A stretch of 64,000 nt of DNA from Certhia americana (Eukaryota; Chordata; Aves; Passeriformes; Certhiidae), in NCBI GenBank assembly GCA_018697195.1, contig CM031858.1:78437133-78501132 (forward strand). Reading direction: 5' to 3'. Below, piece after piece: positions 23,036-35,980 of the stretch. The notes below the pieces were generated by a model. It was not told where the DNA came from. It searched no databases and worked only from the letters and a program-made list of their open reading frames with translations. The position numbers and the translations under genes are program-made. The number at the start of each line of letters is the position of its first letter. Position 1 is the first letter of the stretch.

Positions 23036-24327
23036 CATCCTCTCATATGAATGCATTAGAATTAAAAACCAGTAGGTTCTGATGAAATTCCATCTTCAAA
23101 TCCTGTTTTCTCAGTCTTAAGGAAGGCTCTTGCATGCAGTCTGCACAATTCCATATAGTAAGTATTCTGCGTTCTGAAAGACATCTCCCTTTTTTCTTAC
23201 ACCCTGTTTTCTGAGAGAGTATTTCCCTATCCATGCTACCACATTCAGATGTCTAGGTACAGTACCAGTGTCCAGTTTTCTCTACCTAGGCATTTCTCTC
23301 ACTAGGAACTTCTCAGTTTACTAAACCTAACATTGCACCTACTGTTTTTACTTAGACCACTCTTTCTGCAAATATAGCCAAAATGTCCAAACTTGCTGAT
23401 TCACAGTAATTTTGATTCTTCCTCAACAATGAAAACTCCTGTATGAGCTTGCCTGTCCCATAAACTCTAAACAAATGCCAGATTCAAAAAGGTTGCTGGC
23501 CTGCTTGGCCTGCTCTCACGCAAAGTTGACTGAAGAGTGGAGCTAAACCCATAAAGTCATTATCGACTCTCCATCACATATAATCAAACAGGTAATGCCA
23601 TCTAAGAGATTACAGTAATTAGCTCCAAAATTAGATCCATGAAAATTAATTATTTTTACTGATCTTCTACATGGCATGATTACACAGACAAGAAGATCGG
23701 CATAGTTTGGTGTTAAACACCTATAAATTGTTGCATGAATATTTTATGAGATTGCTGTACAGTACTATTTATGAGCTAAAACACTTGTTTTAAGTGGCTT
23801 AACTGGCTTTGACCATAACTGTTGAGCCACACATTTTCTTCTATAAACTCCCTTGTCCCAAGTCCAAAATGGTTACACCAGAAATATGATTCTTTCTAAT
23901 AAGTCAAGACATATAAATATTTATAATTGCTAAAATAAGTGTATTTAATTGCTAAATTAGCTCAATTCTATAAAAACTGGATTCAGAAAGAACAACACTG
24001 CATTTGAGCATGGAATATTTACTACTGTACTTGCACACTTTTAACAAACAAAAAGGATTATCTGATATGGGAGATTTTAGAGCTTCCTGATCATGATCTC
24101 TATTACAGAAAAAATAGCATTGAAGCATTATTCTTCCATACATTAATTCATTGTTGAGTTCTTCTCTTAAAGCTTTGAGTTCACAGGCATTAAGAAGCAT
24201 AACCTCTATTAGTGAGCGAAAGAAGTCCCAAACACTATCATTTTTTAATAAGAAGCAGTGTCAACGCATATATTTTTTGTCACTTGTGTTAAATTTTACA
24301 TCTTATGCCACCTGTTACTATGCACCT
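23036..24327. other. Intergenic stretch with no recognised feature
   Basis: AT-rich unique-looking sequence between the CR1 tail and the solo LTR. Short open frames on the - strand at 23043-23234 and 23952-24200 have no recognisable domain. Confidence 0.55.
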
Positions 24328-25336
24328 TGTATTGGGTTTGCATGGCAAGGTTCTGGTAGCAGCAAGGGGAAGAAGGAGGGGAACTACAGGGGTGGCTTCT
24401 GTGAAAAGCTGCCAGAAGCTTTCCCTATGTCTGCAGAGCCAATGCCTGCCAGCTCCAACACAGATCTGCTGGCCAAGGCCAAGCACATCAGTGATGGTGA
24501 TAGTACCACTGGGATAATACATATAAGAAGGGGAAAAAAACTGCTGTGCAACAGCAGGTGGGAGACAGGAATAAGAACATGTGGGAGAAACACTGAAACA
24601 CTGCTGACACCAAGGTCAGTGAAGAAGGAAGGGAGGAGGTGCTGCAGGCACTGCAGCAGAGAATCCCTTGCAGTCCATGGTGCAGACCATGGTGAGGCAG
24701 CTGTGCCCCTGCAGCCCATGGAGGCCCATGGTGGAGTAGAGATCCACCTGCAGCCCATGGGGGACCTCACACTGGAGTAAGTGGGTGCCCAAATCCATGC
24801 TGTGACCTTGTGGGAAACCCACACTGGATCAGTTTTAGTGGCAGGACATGTGACCCCCCCCGATGACCCTCACTGGAGCAGCTTGTTCCTGAAGGACTGC
24901 GCCACATGAAAACATTCATGCTGGAGCAGGGGAAGAATGTGAGGAGTGCTCCTCCTGAGGAGGAAGGAACAGCAGAGACAATCAGTGATGAATTCACTGC
25001 AGCCCCCATGCCCTGTTCCCCTGCACCACTATGGGGAGGGAGGAAGATAAGAAAATAGGAGCAAAGTTTAGCCTGGGAAGAAGGGAGGTGTAGGGGAAAG
25101 TGTTTGGAAGGTGGTTTTAAGATCTGGTTTTATTTCTCATTATTTGGTTAGTAATTAAACTAATTTCCCAGTGCTGAGTCTGTTTTGCTTATGACAGTAA
25201 CTGGTGAGTGATCTCTCCCTGTCCTTATCTTGACTGCTAAGCCTTTCATTATATTTTCTCTCCCCTGCCCAATTGAGGAGTGGAGTTATGGAGCGGCTGT
25301 GGGCATCTGGCACAAAGCCACAGTCAAGCTACCACA
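24328..25336 (+). mobile_element. Solo LTR of an avian endogenous retrovirus (ERVL-like), about 1 kb
   Basis: Begins TGTATTGGGTTTGCATGG and ends in ACCACA, with the TG...CA termini of an LTR. It matches a very common bird LTR type. GC-rich tandem-like blocks around CAGCCCATGG repeat at 24660-24780, a TATAAG element lies near 24521, an A/T-rich polyadenylation region lies near 25145, and CTCTCCCTGTCCTTATCTTG is at 25212. No gag, pol or env sequence adjoins it, so it is a recombined solo LTR. The 209-residue open frame at 24151-24780 is LTR sequence, not a gene. No target-site duplication is clear. Family naming is from memory. Confidence 0.85.
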
Positions 25337-28300
25337 TAGTTTTAGTTTACAAGGTCAGTTAGGTCCCATGTATTCCAACTGCCCAATAGATAAATATTGC
25401 AGTGGAACACAAGAGTATTTTGAAATGCACAGACTTGTGTATAAATTATTTTAAAAACAGTCTTGATTGTATTTTGCACATCACAGGACAACACTTAATG
25501 CACTCCTGTTCCATAGTTAAATATTATATTACAGTTAAATAAAAGAACAAAGAGCTTGGAATGTAATTTCAAACATACTCCTCAGTGAAGACCTTAGGGG
25601 TGCTGCAAAGGCTAAGAGGGTGTGCATCAAAGGAGAAAACTGTTTGCCAATTATTAATTGGAAAGTTATTCTACACTTAAATGGTAACTAGGAAAGATAT
25701 CAGAGTTTAGTGAAAAGTCTCAGGAGAAATTCCACAAAAGCATGCATGAATCTTCAGGATGAAATCTGATTTAAAGTATGCATGTCACCTATGATACCAG
25801 TCTTTAAAGAGTTTTGAGGGATCTAGGGCACTAAAGACTTTTGCTGTTAACTACTCATTATTATAATAAAGCATCTAATGAGTGGACACCTGAAGAAATA
25901 TGATCTATTAAGAAGAGACAGCATAGGTTATTATCAATAAAGCTCTGCCCTAGAAGTCTGCTGAAGTTCTGACAGATCTCTGAATGAGGGCAGCCTGGTT
26001 TACCAGGTTTTCAAAAAGGACTTTGGAAAAAAAAAAAAAAAAAAGGCTTAAAGGAAGCTATGTATCCACATAAGAAGTTCTGATGTGGATAAATAATTGA
26101 CTAGAAGATAGGGAACAACCCAGAGCAACCAATCCGTTCCAACCAAAGGAAGGAGATAATTCCTGAAGTTGAGGAGAGGCTCTAAGATCTTCAACCTTTT
26201 GAATAGTGAACTGGAAAATGGTGAAGAGCAAGCTTAGAGTTTAGTAATGACATCAAGTTATTCAGGAAAGTCAGGATAAGGGCAGCACCTAAAAAAACTG
26301 CTTGACTTTAAGAAACTGAATAGTTGTCCATGAAAGGGCAAATAAAGTTCCAAGTAGTAAAGTGAGATGGGTGAGGTGAGGGGGGGGAAGCCAAACCAGA
26401 AGAATGAGGTGTATGGCAGGCTCTGAAGTGAACATTAGACACTTAGGGAAAAAAATAATGGTATATTTCATTAGGTACAGCGAAACAAAAAAAAAAAAAA
26501 AAAAAAACGGAAAGCAAACGTCCTTAGAAATTATTAGGGAAAAGCAAACCAGCGTTGCAGTATTATGAAAACATTTCAAGTCTTATCTGTCATCCTTTCA
26601 ACAACAAAGCAGAGGGATGTGAACCAGAACCACAGAAGAAGTTTTTCTTGTGATAATCTGATTTCAGATGATAGAAGAGAAGAAAAAAAGGCAGGAAAAG
26701 GGAAGCTGGATGTCAAAGTCATCCTTATTAAGAGTGACTAGACACATGCGTGTTGCAATAGTAAGAGCGAACTAGACGCAATTCATCAGCCCAAGAGCAG
26801 CGAAGTTAAGAAAGTGCCATGGGTGTATGGAATGGGCAAAAGAGTCAATAATCATGTGCCTAATTATAGAGTAAATAGTAGGACAAGGGAAGCAATTCTT
26901 CACTCCTACCATTCTGGACCACGGCGGAGTACTTTGTCCATTTTGGGACAAACCAGAAAAGACAATGCGACCTACTGGACAGAGGCGGAGGTTATGGAAG
27001 GTTCAGTGGCACACAGTCGATGACATAGAAAGGAAAGGTGGGAGAGTTGGGTTCACTCTGGGGAAGGGTAAACAGGGAGGGGGGGTTAACAGGGCATCTA
27101 TTACAGAGCACATGATGGCGGTACACCCCTCTCACTAGGAGGTTGCAGAAAAAAATCAGAGGAAATGGGTGAATCAGAAATTTTGAATAGATATAAGAAA
27201 ATTATTCGTCACAATAAATGGGCTAAAGGTTCAACAGGTGGCCCAGGCATGAAGATCACTAGGGGTGGCATCAGAGAGATCAGAGTTAATCTGGGTAGGA
27301 CACAGGAGCAATGTGTCACTGCCAAGTAAAGGGTGCTGAGGTGTGTATGTGGGGGAGAAAGGGCAGACCAAACTATTTTCAGGAATTCTGTTCAAACTAA
27401 CCCAGTCTGGATCCTGTGATTGAAATGAAGCTAATGGAAAACAAGTTTAAACAAAAAAAGACACCCAGGAGGGAAAATTCATCTCCATTTGAGTTGGAAT
27501 CATCAAACTGAATCCAGTAATTCTCTATGACATATCAGCTTTCAAGAAATTGGCAGAAAGCATTAGCAAGCTTTTATATTTGTAACCCATTGAACAACAT
27601 GTAACAAGCTTTTCTTCTGGGTTCATCCATCAGTACATGTAGTCCCTAGCACCAACCCTGCGTCCCTAACCTAAATCTGTGCATTACACGATCACACATG
27701 CAAACTGCTCACTGGGTGCATAGTCCTAGTTTTCCCATCCACAAACTCAAACTGCACACAAAACCTTTTAAACCGGGCCGGCAAAAAATCAAAGTACAGA
27801 AAGATCAAAAGAAGGACAACCATTTACTGCTATTGTTTTCTGAAAAAGACATTAAACTTTAAATGTCGGGGACATGACAGCACCCATTTCGTATTCACAC
27901 TAATGTTTACACCAGAGTGCTTTAGTAAAAATCATTCATATAAACAAGCCAGAAAAAAACAACGGGAAAAAAGAAAACTGGTCATCCACAAGCATTCTTT
28001 TTGTCCAGTAGCAAATTACAAAACCTATTCTGGAAGAGATTTTCACGAATTTTGTTCATATCTTCATGGGATGTGTCAGGAAAGCAGAGGCCAAGGAATC
28101 TAGAATGGATGCAAGTTTAACAAAATCCAAGAGTTCCCTATTTGTAGTTACCCCTTCCACAGAAACACGCAACTCATCAGCCTCCCCAGAGTCCACCCCA
28201 ACTTGTTCTGAGGAGAGGGGGGAATTTGTGAACACCAGTGACTGAAGGTGAGTCCAGTGACACAGATGTGATAAATTGGGGCGGGGGAAACATCAATCAC

Positions 28301-29610
28301 CCTCAACTTTTAAAAAAAGATGTGAAATTTGCGCAAGGGAGAGATTGCCGCAAACATGCCATGGCTTATAATACTTGGGCAGTGGGATTATATTGCATTA
28401 TCATACAGCTGGTAAACCCAAATCTTTAACATTTTAACCCCACTGTGCTTTCGAGTCCAGTTATCCTGGTACTTTTAAAATGCATGAGCGACACATGAGT
28501 TTTTCCAGGTATACCTATTAATGATTTGGAGTTGAGTTAGTAGATTTGGATGCTGGACCGAAACTGCCCACATAATGAAATAACTAATGCTAGAAGGGAA
28601 AAAGCAAAATGCCTATGGCTAAACTGGGGATGGTTTGCAAGTTAGGGGCAGGCATGCTAGACCAGCAGTTTGGATTCGGCAATGATTCTGAAAAAAGGGG
28701 AGTAAGGGAAACTCTCTATTTGTGCCCATGTCTCTACCACTTTTCCTTGCAAAAAGGAGGATTTGACTCCTATGGACCTGTTAAGGTTTGGGATAGGATT
28801 CCCCCTCTCAAAAACCAGGCGAAGAAAAACTACTACTCAGCCGAGGAAAGCATGAGATGCCCACGTGACAGCAGGAGAAGTTGCTCAGTAACTGTGATCG
28901 CTGCGGGCACACATAGAGAGGACAGCCTGCCTGCTTCCAGCACATGCGAAAACCACTCTGTTGACAAAGTCTTTTTAGTTATAAATTTATTCTAAGCACA
29001 CAAAATGAAGCAGGAAGGAACAAAGTATTCCCAGCCTTGCATGCAACTACTTCCCTTTTCTTTTTCATGCGTGTTCAGGTTAATTGCAAGAGCTGTTCAT
29101 TTCCCTTTGTCTCTCAGTTCTTTCAGAGACAACACTTAATCACCTTTAGCTGGAATATTATGCGAGTACCATGGCTCCGGTATTAGACATAAGAGCATAT
29201 AACTAATTCAGCATAAAAACTAAAATGTCTTTAGAAAAATGCCTTCCAATTGCTCTGCAGAATAAATTTGTATGATTCTATCAGGGTGCTAGAGTGACAG
29301 ATGTGGAATAAGGAAAAATAGATACACCTTCCCAAGGCTATTTGGTGAAAACAAACAGCAGACTTTGCAACCATATCCACTGTTGACAACTTTATGCGAT
29401 AACTTTGTCTTATTTACTTCAGAGAAAAAAAAAGACACATTGACCTATAAGTGATATAGGTTGTGGATCCGTCCCATTAAAACCATTCCCCAACAGTGGA
29501 CTCAAGAAAACTTGAAAATATGTCAATCCCAATCCAAAATTATTAGATTGCTTTTGCAGTAAAAATTATTTAGGTAAACACTGGTATCCAAACAAACCTT
29601 CAACGACTCC
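24333..29610 (+). repeat. Left copy of a ~5.2 kb duplicated block ending at the assembly gap
   Basis: This block, from the LTR start to the last base before the Ns, is matched in order by 29715-34881. Colinear anchors are the LTR ends (25336 and 30692), ATAGATAAATATTGCAGTG (25387 and about 30744), the A run (26487-26507 and 31817-31859), AAACTTTAAATGTCGG (about 27855 and 33162), and ACGACTCC (29603-29610 and about 34874-34881). Differences are mostly one-base insertions and deletions. Beyond the LTR I recognise no gene or transposon in it. A further 18-base A run lies at 26027-26044. It is probably one of two unmerged overlapping contig ends. Confidence 0.9.
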
Positions 29611-29710
29611 NNNNNNNNNNNNNNNNNNNNNNNNNNNNNNNNNNNNNNNNNNNNNNNNNNNNNNNNNNNNNNNNNNNNNNNNNNNNNNNNNNNNNNNNNN
29701 NNNNNNNNNN
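29611..29710. other. Assembly gap of exactly 100 N
   Basis: One hundred Ns, the usual filler for a gap of unknown size. The sequence on the right restarts at a point about 5.2 kb earlier in the left contig. The real gap is therefore probably negative, meaning an overlap. Open frames running through the Ns are meaningless. Confidence 0.99.
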
Positions 29711-29714
29711 CCAA

Positions 29715-30692
29715 ACTTGGATGGGGGGGCATGGCAAGGGCTGGTAGCAGCAAGGGAAGAAGGAGGGGAACTACAGGGTGGCTGCGGGAAAGCTCCAGAA
29801 GGGCGTGGCCCTAGGTGCGGCAGAGCCAGGCTGCCACTCACACAGATCGGCTGGCCAAGGCCAAGCAACATACAGTGATGGGTATAGTACCACTGGGATA
29901 ATACAGATGAAGAAGGGAAAAACTGCTGTGCAACAGCAGTTGGAGAATGGAAGAATGACACATGGTGGGAGAAACACGGAAACACTGCTGACACCAGGTC
30001 AGTGAGAAGGAAGGGGAGGTGCTGGGGCGGCACGGCAGCAGAGAATCCCTTGTCAGCCGTGGTGCAGACCTGGTGAGGCAGCTGTGCCCCGCCCCAGAGC
30101 CCATGGTGAGTAGATCCCACCTGCGCCCATGGGGACCCACACTGAGCATGGGTCCCCAAAGCCATGCTGTGACTTGTGGTAAACCCACACTGGATAGTTT
30201 TAGTGGCAGGACATGTGACCCCCCAGATGACCTCACTGAGCAGCTTGTTCCTGACTGCTGCACCACATGAAACATTCATGCTGGACAGGGAAGAATGTGA
30301 GGATTGCTCCTCCTGAGTAGGAGGAACAGCAGAGACAATCAGTGATGAATTCACTGCATCCCCATGGCCCTGTTCCCCTGCACCACTATGGGGATGAGGA
30401 ATATAAGAAAATAGGAGAAAGTTGAGCCTGGGCAAGGGAGTTGTAAAGGGAAAGTGTTTGGAAGGTGGTTTTAAAGATCTGGGTTTAATTTCTCTTATTA
30501 TGTTGTATTAAACTAATTTCCCATTGCTGAGTCTGTTTTGCTATGACAGTCAGTAAACTGTGAAGTATCTCTCCCTGTCCTTATCTTGACTGCATAAGCC
30601 TGTCATTAATATTTTCTCTACCTGCCCAAATTGAGAGTGAGTTTCTGGAGTGGCTGTTGCATCTGCACAAAAGCCACCGTCAAGCTACCACA
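29715..30692 (+). mobile_element. Second rendering of the solo LTR (probably the same locus as 24328-25336)
   Basis: Same order of blocks as the left LTR, ending CAAGCTACCACA at 30681-30692, but with frequent base losses that break otherwise conserved stretches. Its start lies a few bases after the gap. It should be counted as one insertion together with the left copy unless the duplication is shown to be real. Confidence 0.8.
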
Positions 30693-31816
30693 TAGATTTT
30701 TATTTTCAAGTCAGTTTAGGTCCCCAGTATTCCAACTGCCCCAATAGATAAATATTGCAGTGACCAAAGTTTTTGGAATGCACAGACTTGTGTAATCAAT
30801 TTTATAACCAGTCCTTGATGTGTATTTTGTTGCACATCACAGGAAACACAATGCACTCCTGTACCATAGTTAAAATTATATTAACAGTTAAAATAACCGA
30901 CAAAGAGGCTTGATGTAATTTTCAAACATACTCCTCATTAAACCTTAGGGGTGATGCAAAGGCTAAGGGTGGCTCAAAGGAGAAAACTATTTTGCCAATT
31001 ATTAATGGAGTTATTCCTACAACTTTAAATGGTAACTATGAAGTATCAGAGTGTAGTAGTGAAAGTCTCAGAGAAATTCCAACAAAAGCATGGCATGAAT
31101 CTGCAGGATGAAATCGGATTTAAAGTATGTATTCCCTATGAAATACAGTCTTTAAGAGTTTTGAGGGATCTAGGCACTAAAGACCTTTTTGCTGTTACTC
31201 TCCTTATTATAAAAAAGCATCTAATGAGTGGAACAACCCTGAAGACATATGATCTTATTAAAAGAGACAGCATAGTTATTATCAATAAAGCTCTGCCCTA
31301 GAAGTCTGCTGAAGTTCTGACAGATCTCTGAAATAGCCGCCTGGTTTACCATTTGCAAAAAGGACTTTGGCCAAAAACAAAAAAAGACTAAAGGAAGCTA
31401 TGTATCCACATAGAATTTGTCTGATGTGGATAAATAATTGGACTAGGAAATAGGGAACAACCCATAGCAAACCAATCCGTATTCCAACCAAAGGAAGGAG
31501 ATAATTAGTCCTGAAGTGAGGAAGGCTCTAAGATCGTCAGCCGTTTGAATAGTGATCTGGAAAATGTGAAGATCAAGCTTAGAGTTTAGTATGGACATCA
31601 ATTATTCAGTAAAGTCAGGATAAGGGACATACTAAAAAACGGTGCTTTGACTTTAAGAAAACTGAATAGTTGTCCAATGAAAGGGCAAAATAAATTCCAA
31701 GTAGATAAGTGAGATGGGTGAGTGGGGTTAAAAGCCAAACCCAGAAGGATTTTATTGGCAGGCTCTGAAGTGACCTTAGCATTAGGGACAAAATTGTGAT
31801 ATTCATAGTTTACATG

Positions 31817-31859
<43 letters not shown>
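31817..31859 (+). repeat. Poly-A run of 43 bases
   Basis: An uninterrupted run of 43 A. Its counterpart in the left copy is 21 A (26487-26507). The difference is as expected of homopolymer error or collapse, or of allelic length variation. The 105-residue - strand open frame across it is an artefact. Confidence 0.95.
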
Positions 31860-31860
<1 letters not shown>

Positions 31861-34800
31861 AAAAACACGGAAAGCATCCTTCAGAAATTATTAGAAAAGC
31901 AAACCAACAGTGCATTAATGAAACCAGTCAATCATGATCTGTCCTCCTCAACACAGCAGAGATGATGTAACAGAAACCACAGAACAAAGTTTTTTCTTGT
32001 TGACTAATCTTTATGGTTCAGATATAGAACAGAAAAAAATCAGGAAAGGAAGATGGATGTTCAAGTCATACCTTATTAGAGTTACTAAGACACTGATGTT
32101 GCAATAGTCATAGCGACTAAGACGCAATTCCTCAGCCTCAAGCAGAACAACGTAATAAAGTGCCATGGGTCTGAGCTGGGCAAAGATCAATATCATGCCT
32201 AATGATAGGCCTAGTAGACATGAAGCTTCTTCCCCTCCTACCATTTGTTAACCACATGCTGGTACTTGTCCCTTTTTGGACACCCAAGACAGACAATGCT
32301 GACATACTGTAATGAGTCTTGAGGGCTTCTGGAAGTCAGAGTGGCACACAGCTGATGACATAGAAGGGAAAGGCTTGGAGAGTGGGTTCACTCTGTCTGG
32401 ACAGGTAACAGGGAGGTTACAGGATCTACTTACGCACCTTATGGGGTACCCACTCTTCCCTAGTAGGATGCAGCAAAAATCATAGGAAATGGGTTAATAA
32501 GAAATTGTTAATAGATAATAAGAAAAATATTCTCACAATAAATGTGTCCAAATGTTCAAACAAGGTTGCCCAGTGCATTGAAAGAATCACTAGCACTCAA
32601 GATGAAGCATAGTTAATCTGTAGCACAAGAGCATGTGTCATGTCCAGTAAAGGGGTGCTGATGTGTATGTGGGAGAAAGGTCAGACCAAATTATTTTACA
32701 GGCATTTGTTTCCAAACTAACCCAGTCTGTGATCCTGGATGAAATGAAGCTATGGAAAACAAGTTTTAAACAAAACGAAAAAGGAGGAACTTCATTCATT
32801 TTGCGTTGGAATAACAACTGAATCCATACTTACTCTATGTAGCAATCAGCATTTTCAATCATATTATAGAAGCTTAGAAACTTTTATATTTGTAAACTCC
32901 TTGAAAACAACCATTACAATGCTTTCTTCTTGTTTTCATCCATCATTTACACTGAGTCCCTCAGCACCAGACCTGCATCCTAACCTATTCGTGCATTACC
33001 GCTCACACATGCAACTGCTCACTGTTCTAGTCCTAGTTTTCCCATCCCAAACTCAAACTGCACAAACCTTTTAAACCCTGGGGCAGCCAAAACTCAAAGT
33101 AAGAAGATCACAGCAGACAACTATTTACTACTGCTATTGTTTTTCTGAAAAAGACATTTAAACTTTAAATGTCGGTGAATGAAGCACCCATTTCTTCTCT
33201 CACACTAAGGTTACACCAGAGTGCTTTCAGTAGAAATCATTCATAATAACCAAGCCCAAGAAAAACAACGTGAAAAAAGAAAACTGGCATCCTCAAGCAT
33301 CTTTTTTTCCCATTAAGCTAAATACAAAACCTATTCTGGAGAGCTTTTCCACTAATTCTGGTTCATATCCTTCATGGTATGTCAGGAAAGCAGAGGCCAG
33401 TACTCTAGACATGGATGAAAGTTTCAAATCAAATCCAGAGTTCCCTTATTTGTAGTCGACCCTTCCACAGAAACCTCTCAACCCTCATCACTCCTCCCCC
33501 AATCCACCCCCACTTTTCTGAGGAAAGGGGGGAATTTTGAACACCAGGGACTGAGGGAGTACAGTGACACAGAGTGAAAATTTGGGGCAGGGTGCACAAC
33601 AATCACCCTCAAATATTAAAAAAAGATGTGGAATATTGGCAACGGATGATGCTCACACTGCCATGGTTCTATCCTTGTAGGGCAGTGAGATGTGCCATTA
33701 GCCTACAGCGTAAACCCCAAACTTTAACATTTTAACCCAACACTGTGCTTTCTTGGTCCAGTTATCCCTATGGTCATTTAAAAATGCATGAGAACACGAG
33801 TCCTTCCCAGTCTTACCTATGTAATGTGTTTGGGTTTACTATATTTGGATGCTGGACCGACCGCCCCATTACTGAAATAACTGAATGCTAGCAAGGAAAG
33901 CAAATTGCCTCTGGCTAACTGGGAGGTTTTTGCAAGTTATGGTCATCATCTCACTAAACAGCAGTTGGGCATCCTGCAATGATCGAAAAAGGGTTGATAA
34001 TAGTAATAAACTCTCTTATTTGTGCCAATTGTCCCCTACCTACTTTTCCTTGTAAAAAGGCTGATTTTAACATCCTATGGACTGGTAAGGTTTCCTGATA
34101 GGATTTCCCCCTCTCAAACCAGGTAAGCAAACTACTACTCATCCTAGGAAGCATGAGAGCACAAAGTGACGCAGAGAAGTGCTCATTAATGTGGCACTGC
34201 TTGCACCCTATAGAGAACATATCTGCCTGCTTCCCATCACACTGAAGAACACTCTGTTTTTGACAAGTCTTTTTTGGTAAATTTTTATTCTCAGCACAAA
34301 CTGACAAGAGAACAAAGTCTTTCTCAGCCCCTTGCTGCAACTACTTCCTTTCTTTTTCATGCATGTTTAGGTTACTTGAAGACTGTCTCTTTCCTTTGTT
34401 CTCTCAGTCCTTTCGAGACAACACTTAATCACATTTTAGCTGGACCTATTTTCGAGTAGCCTGTCCCAGGTTCTTAGACATAAGAGCAATAACTATTAGC
34501 TAAAACTAAAATGTCCTTCTTTAGAAAATGTCAATTGCATATGACAGGAATAACATTCTGGAATGATTCCTCTCAGGTGCTGAGAGAGATGTGTAATAAA
34601 AAAATAGATACACCTTCCCAGGCTATTTGGTGAAAACACACCAGAGACACTTGCATCCATATCCACTGTTACCACTTTAATGCTATAACTTGTCTTCTTT
34701 TTACTTCAGAGAAAAAAAGACACATTTGACCTGGAGTGTGACTCCTTTTCCCATTTTAAAAACATTCTAAACAGTGTACTCAGCTTGACAAAATAGTCAT

Positions 34801-34881
34801 TTCCCATTCCAAATTATATTAATTGCTCTTGCAGTAAAAATTTGTTACCCCCACTTATTCTGTGAAACCCTTCACGACTCC

Positions 34882-35218
34882 ATTGTTGGCTCTTCTTATT
34901 CAGCAACAGATGCTCAAGTGACAATTCTCACCAGGCATGCGCCCCAGAATTCAGTTCCCAGCATCACATCACTATTATACGCACCATCAGCCCAGCTCAA
35001 ACAAGTGCCCACGCTTCCATCTGGAGCCCTGGGGCTGGGCAAATAGCAGTAGTGCAGATACATACAGCTGGTATAGATTTTTACAGTTTCTGGAATTTAA
35101 TATGCAGTATAAGCCATCAAACTCCCATAGCTCCTTTGTGTCTTAGAAGCTCCAGCATTATGACAATAGCAACTTAACCTCCAGTTCTTTTTTTCTTAAG
35201 AATTTGGGGCCCTGTATA
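34882..35218. other. Intergenic stretch past the duplicated block
   Basis: Single-copy sequence in this window, cleaner than the block before it. No gene or transposon was recognised. The open frame at 34937-35146 has no known domain. Confidence 0.5.
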
Positions 35219-35495
35219 GAAATCATGGAATCACCAGGAAATCAAGGAGTTAGAACAGACCTTAATGAGCATCTAGTCTCACCTGCCCGCCACGGGGAGG
35301 ATACCTCCCACTAGACCAACTGCTCAGGGCTTTACCCACCCTGGCTTTAAATTGCTGCCAGGGATGGGGCAGCCACAACGTCCCGGGAACCTCTTCCAGT
35401 GCTACCCATCTTCACTGTAAAGAATTTCTTCTTAATCTAATCGGAATTTCCCCTCTTCAATTTGGAGCTCCTTGCCATTGATTTATTAAAATTGA
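35219..35495 (-). mobile_element. CR1 LINE 3' end, antisense
   Basis: The + strand opens with AATCATGGAATCACCAGG and passes through the CR1 3' UTR and the end of ORF2. On the - strand the segment TTAAGAAGAAATTCTTTAC (near 35420-35440) encodes the typical RRNSL-type ORF2 end. With the piece at 36135-36300 it is probably one CR1 copy split by an LTR insertion. Confidence 0.85.
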
Positions 35496-35522
35496 AATAT
35501 CGATCTAATATCTATACCCAAC

Positions 35523-35980
35523 TGTGATGGACAAAGACTCTCTAACCAGTTAAGTTCAGAAAGTTATGGTTTATTGACGGCCGTCAGCTGCGTGGGATAG
35601 CTCGCACTGCAACAACACAGGTAATTGACAGAGCCTTTTTATCACAGAAGTTGAATACACAAAATACAATGCAGATTCATAACCCCTGTCACCTCCTCTT
35701 CTCCTCTTCGATGCTAATTGACAAAAGGCCTATTAAAGCTGCGTAGTTTGGTTTTTTTGAAATGAGTCGTGGGTCTTATGTGGGGAGTGGGTCATCAAAA
35801 GGAGAAGTAACTATTCTTTCCTCGTGTCTAAACTTCTCTACCTTTGATGGATATGTGATAAATGCTCCTTTAGTTTCTTTTCCCAAACTGTTATTCTAGA
35901 ATAGAGGGTCTGGCACTTTGTGTTTTGGGGTCTATTGATCAATTCCCTTGTTTTCGTTACACAAGCCCTTCTATGACACA
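35523..35980 (-). mobile_element. Probable solo LTR of an endogenous retrovirus, antisense
   Basis: The left edge TGTGATGGAC would be the LTR 3' end on the - strand. A polyadenylation signal (AATAAA on the - strand, TTTATT at 35570-35575) lies about 50 bases inside it, and a GATAAAAAGG-like TATA element lies near 35635-35645. This is the compact promoter and poly(A) layout of an LTR. The right end, about 35980 at ATGACACA, is uncertain and no clear target-site duplication was found. No retroviral genes are present. Confidence 0.5.

Larger units (their letters stand above)
29715..34881 (+). repeat. Right copy of the ~5.2 kb block, indel-rich, probable false duplication
   Basis: Repeats 24333-29610 in the same order and orientation but about 115 bases shorter. 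It is peppered with single-base insertions and deletions, many in homopolymers, as in unpolished long reads. The first 980 bases are a second rendering of the solo LTR. After 34881 the sequence continues past the point where the left copy stopped at the gap. No gene was recognised in it. The open frames at 29838-30435 (-) are LTR-derived. Confidence 0.9.

Noticed and set aside
24151..24780. A 209-codon open frame (+) that could be taken for a novel gene
   Set aside because: Most of it lies inside the solo LTR. The GC-rich LTR body is open in several frames on both strands, and the second rendering of the LTR breaks the frame.
28609..28995. A 128-codon open frame (+) in the left duplicated block
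   Set aside because: No recognisable domain, and the corresponding part of the right copy is broken by indels. The base calls here are unreliable.
29566..30435. A 289-codon - strand open frame next to the gap
   Set aside because: It runs through the 100 Ns and the noisy LTR copy. It has no meaning as a protein.
24333..34881. A true recent segmental duplication carrying the LTR
   Set aside because: One breakpoint is the gap itself and the differences are indel-dominated, which fits unmerged contigs better. Read evidence could reverse this.
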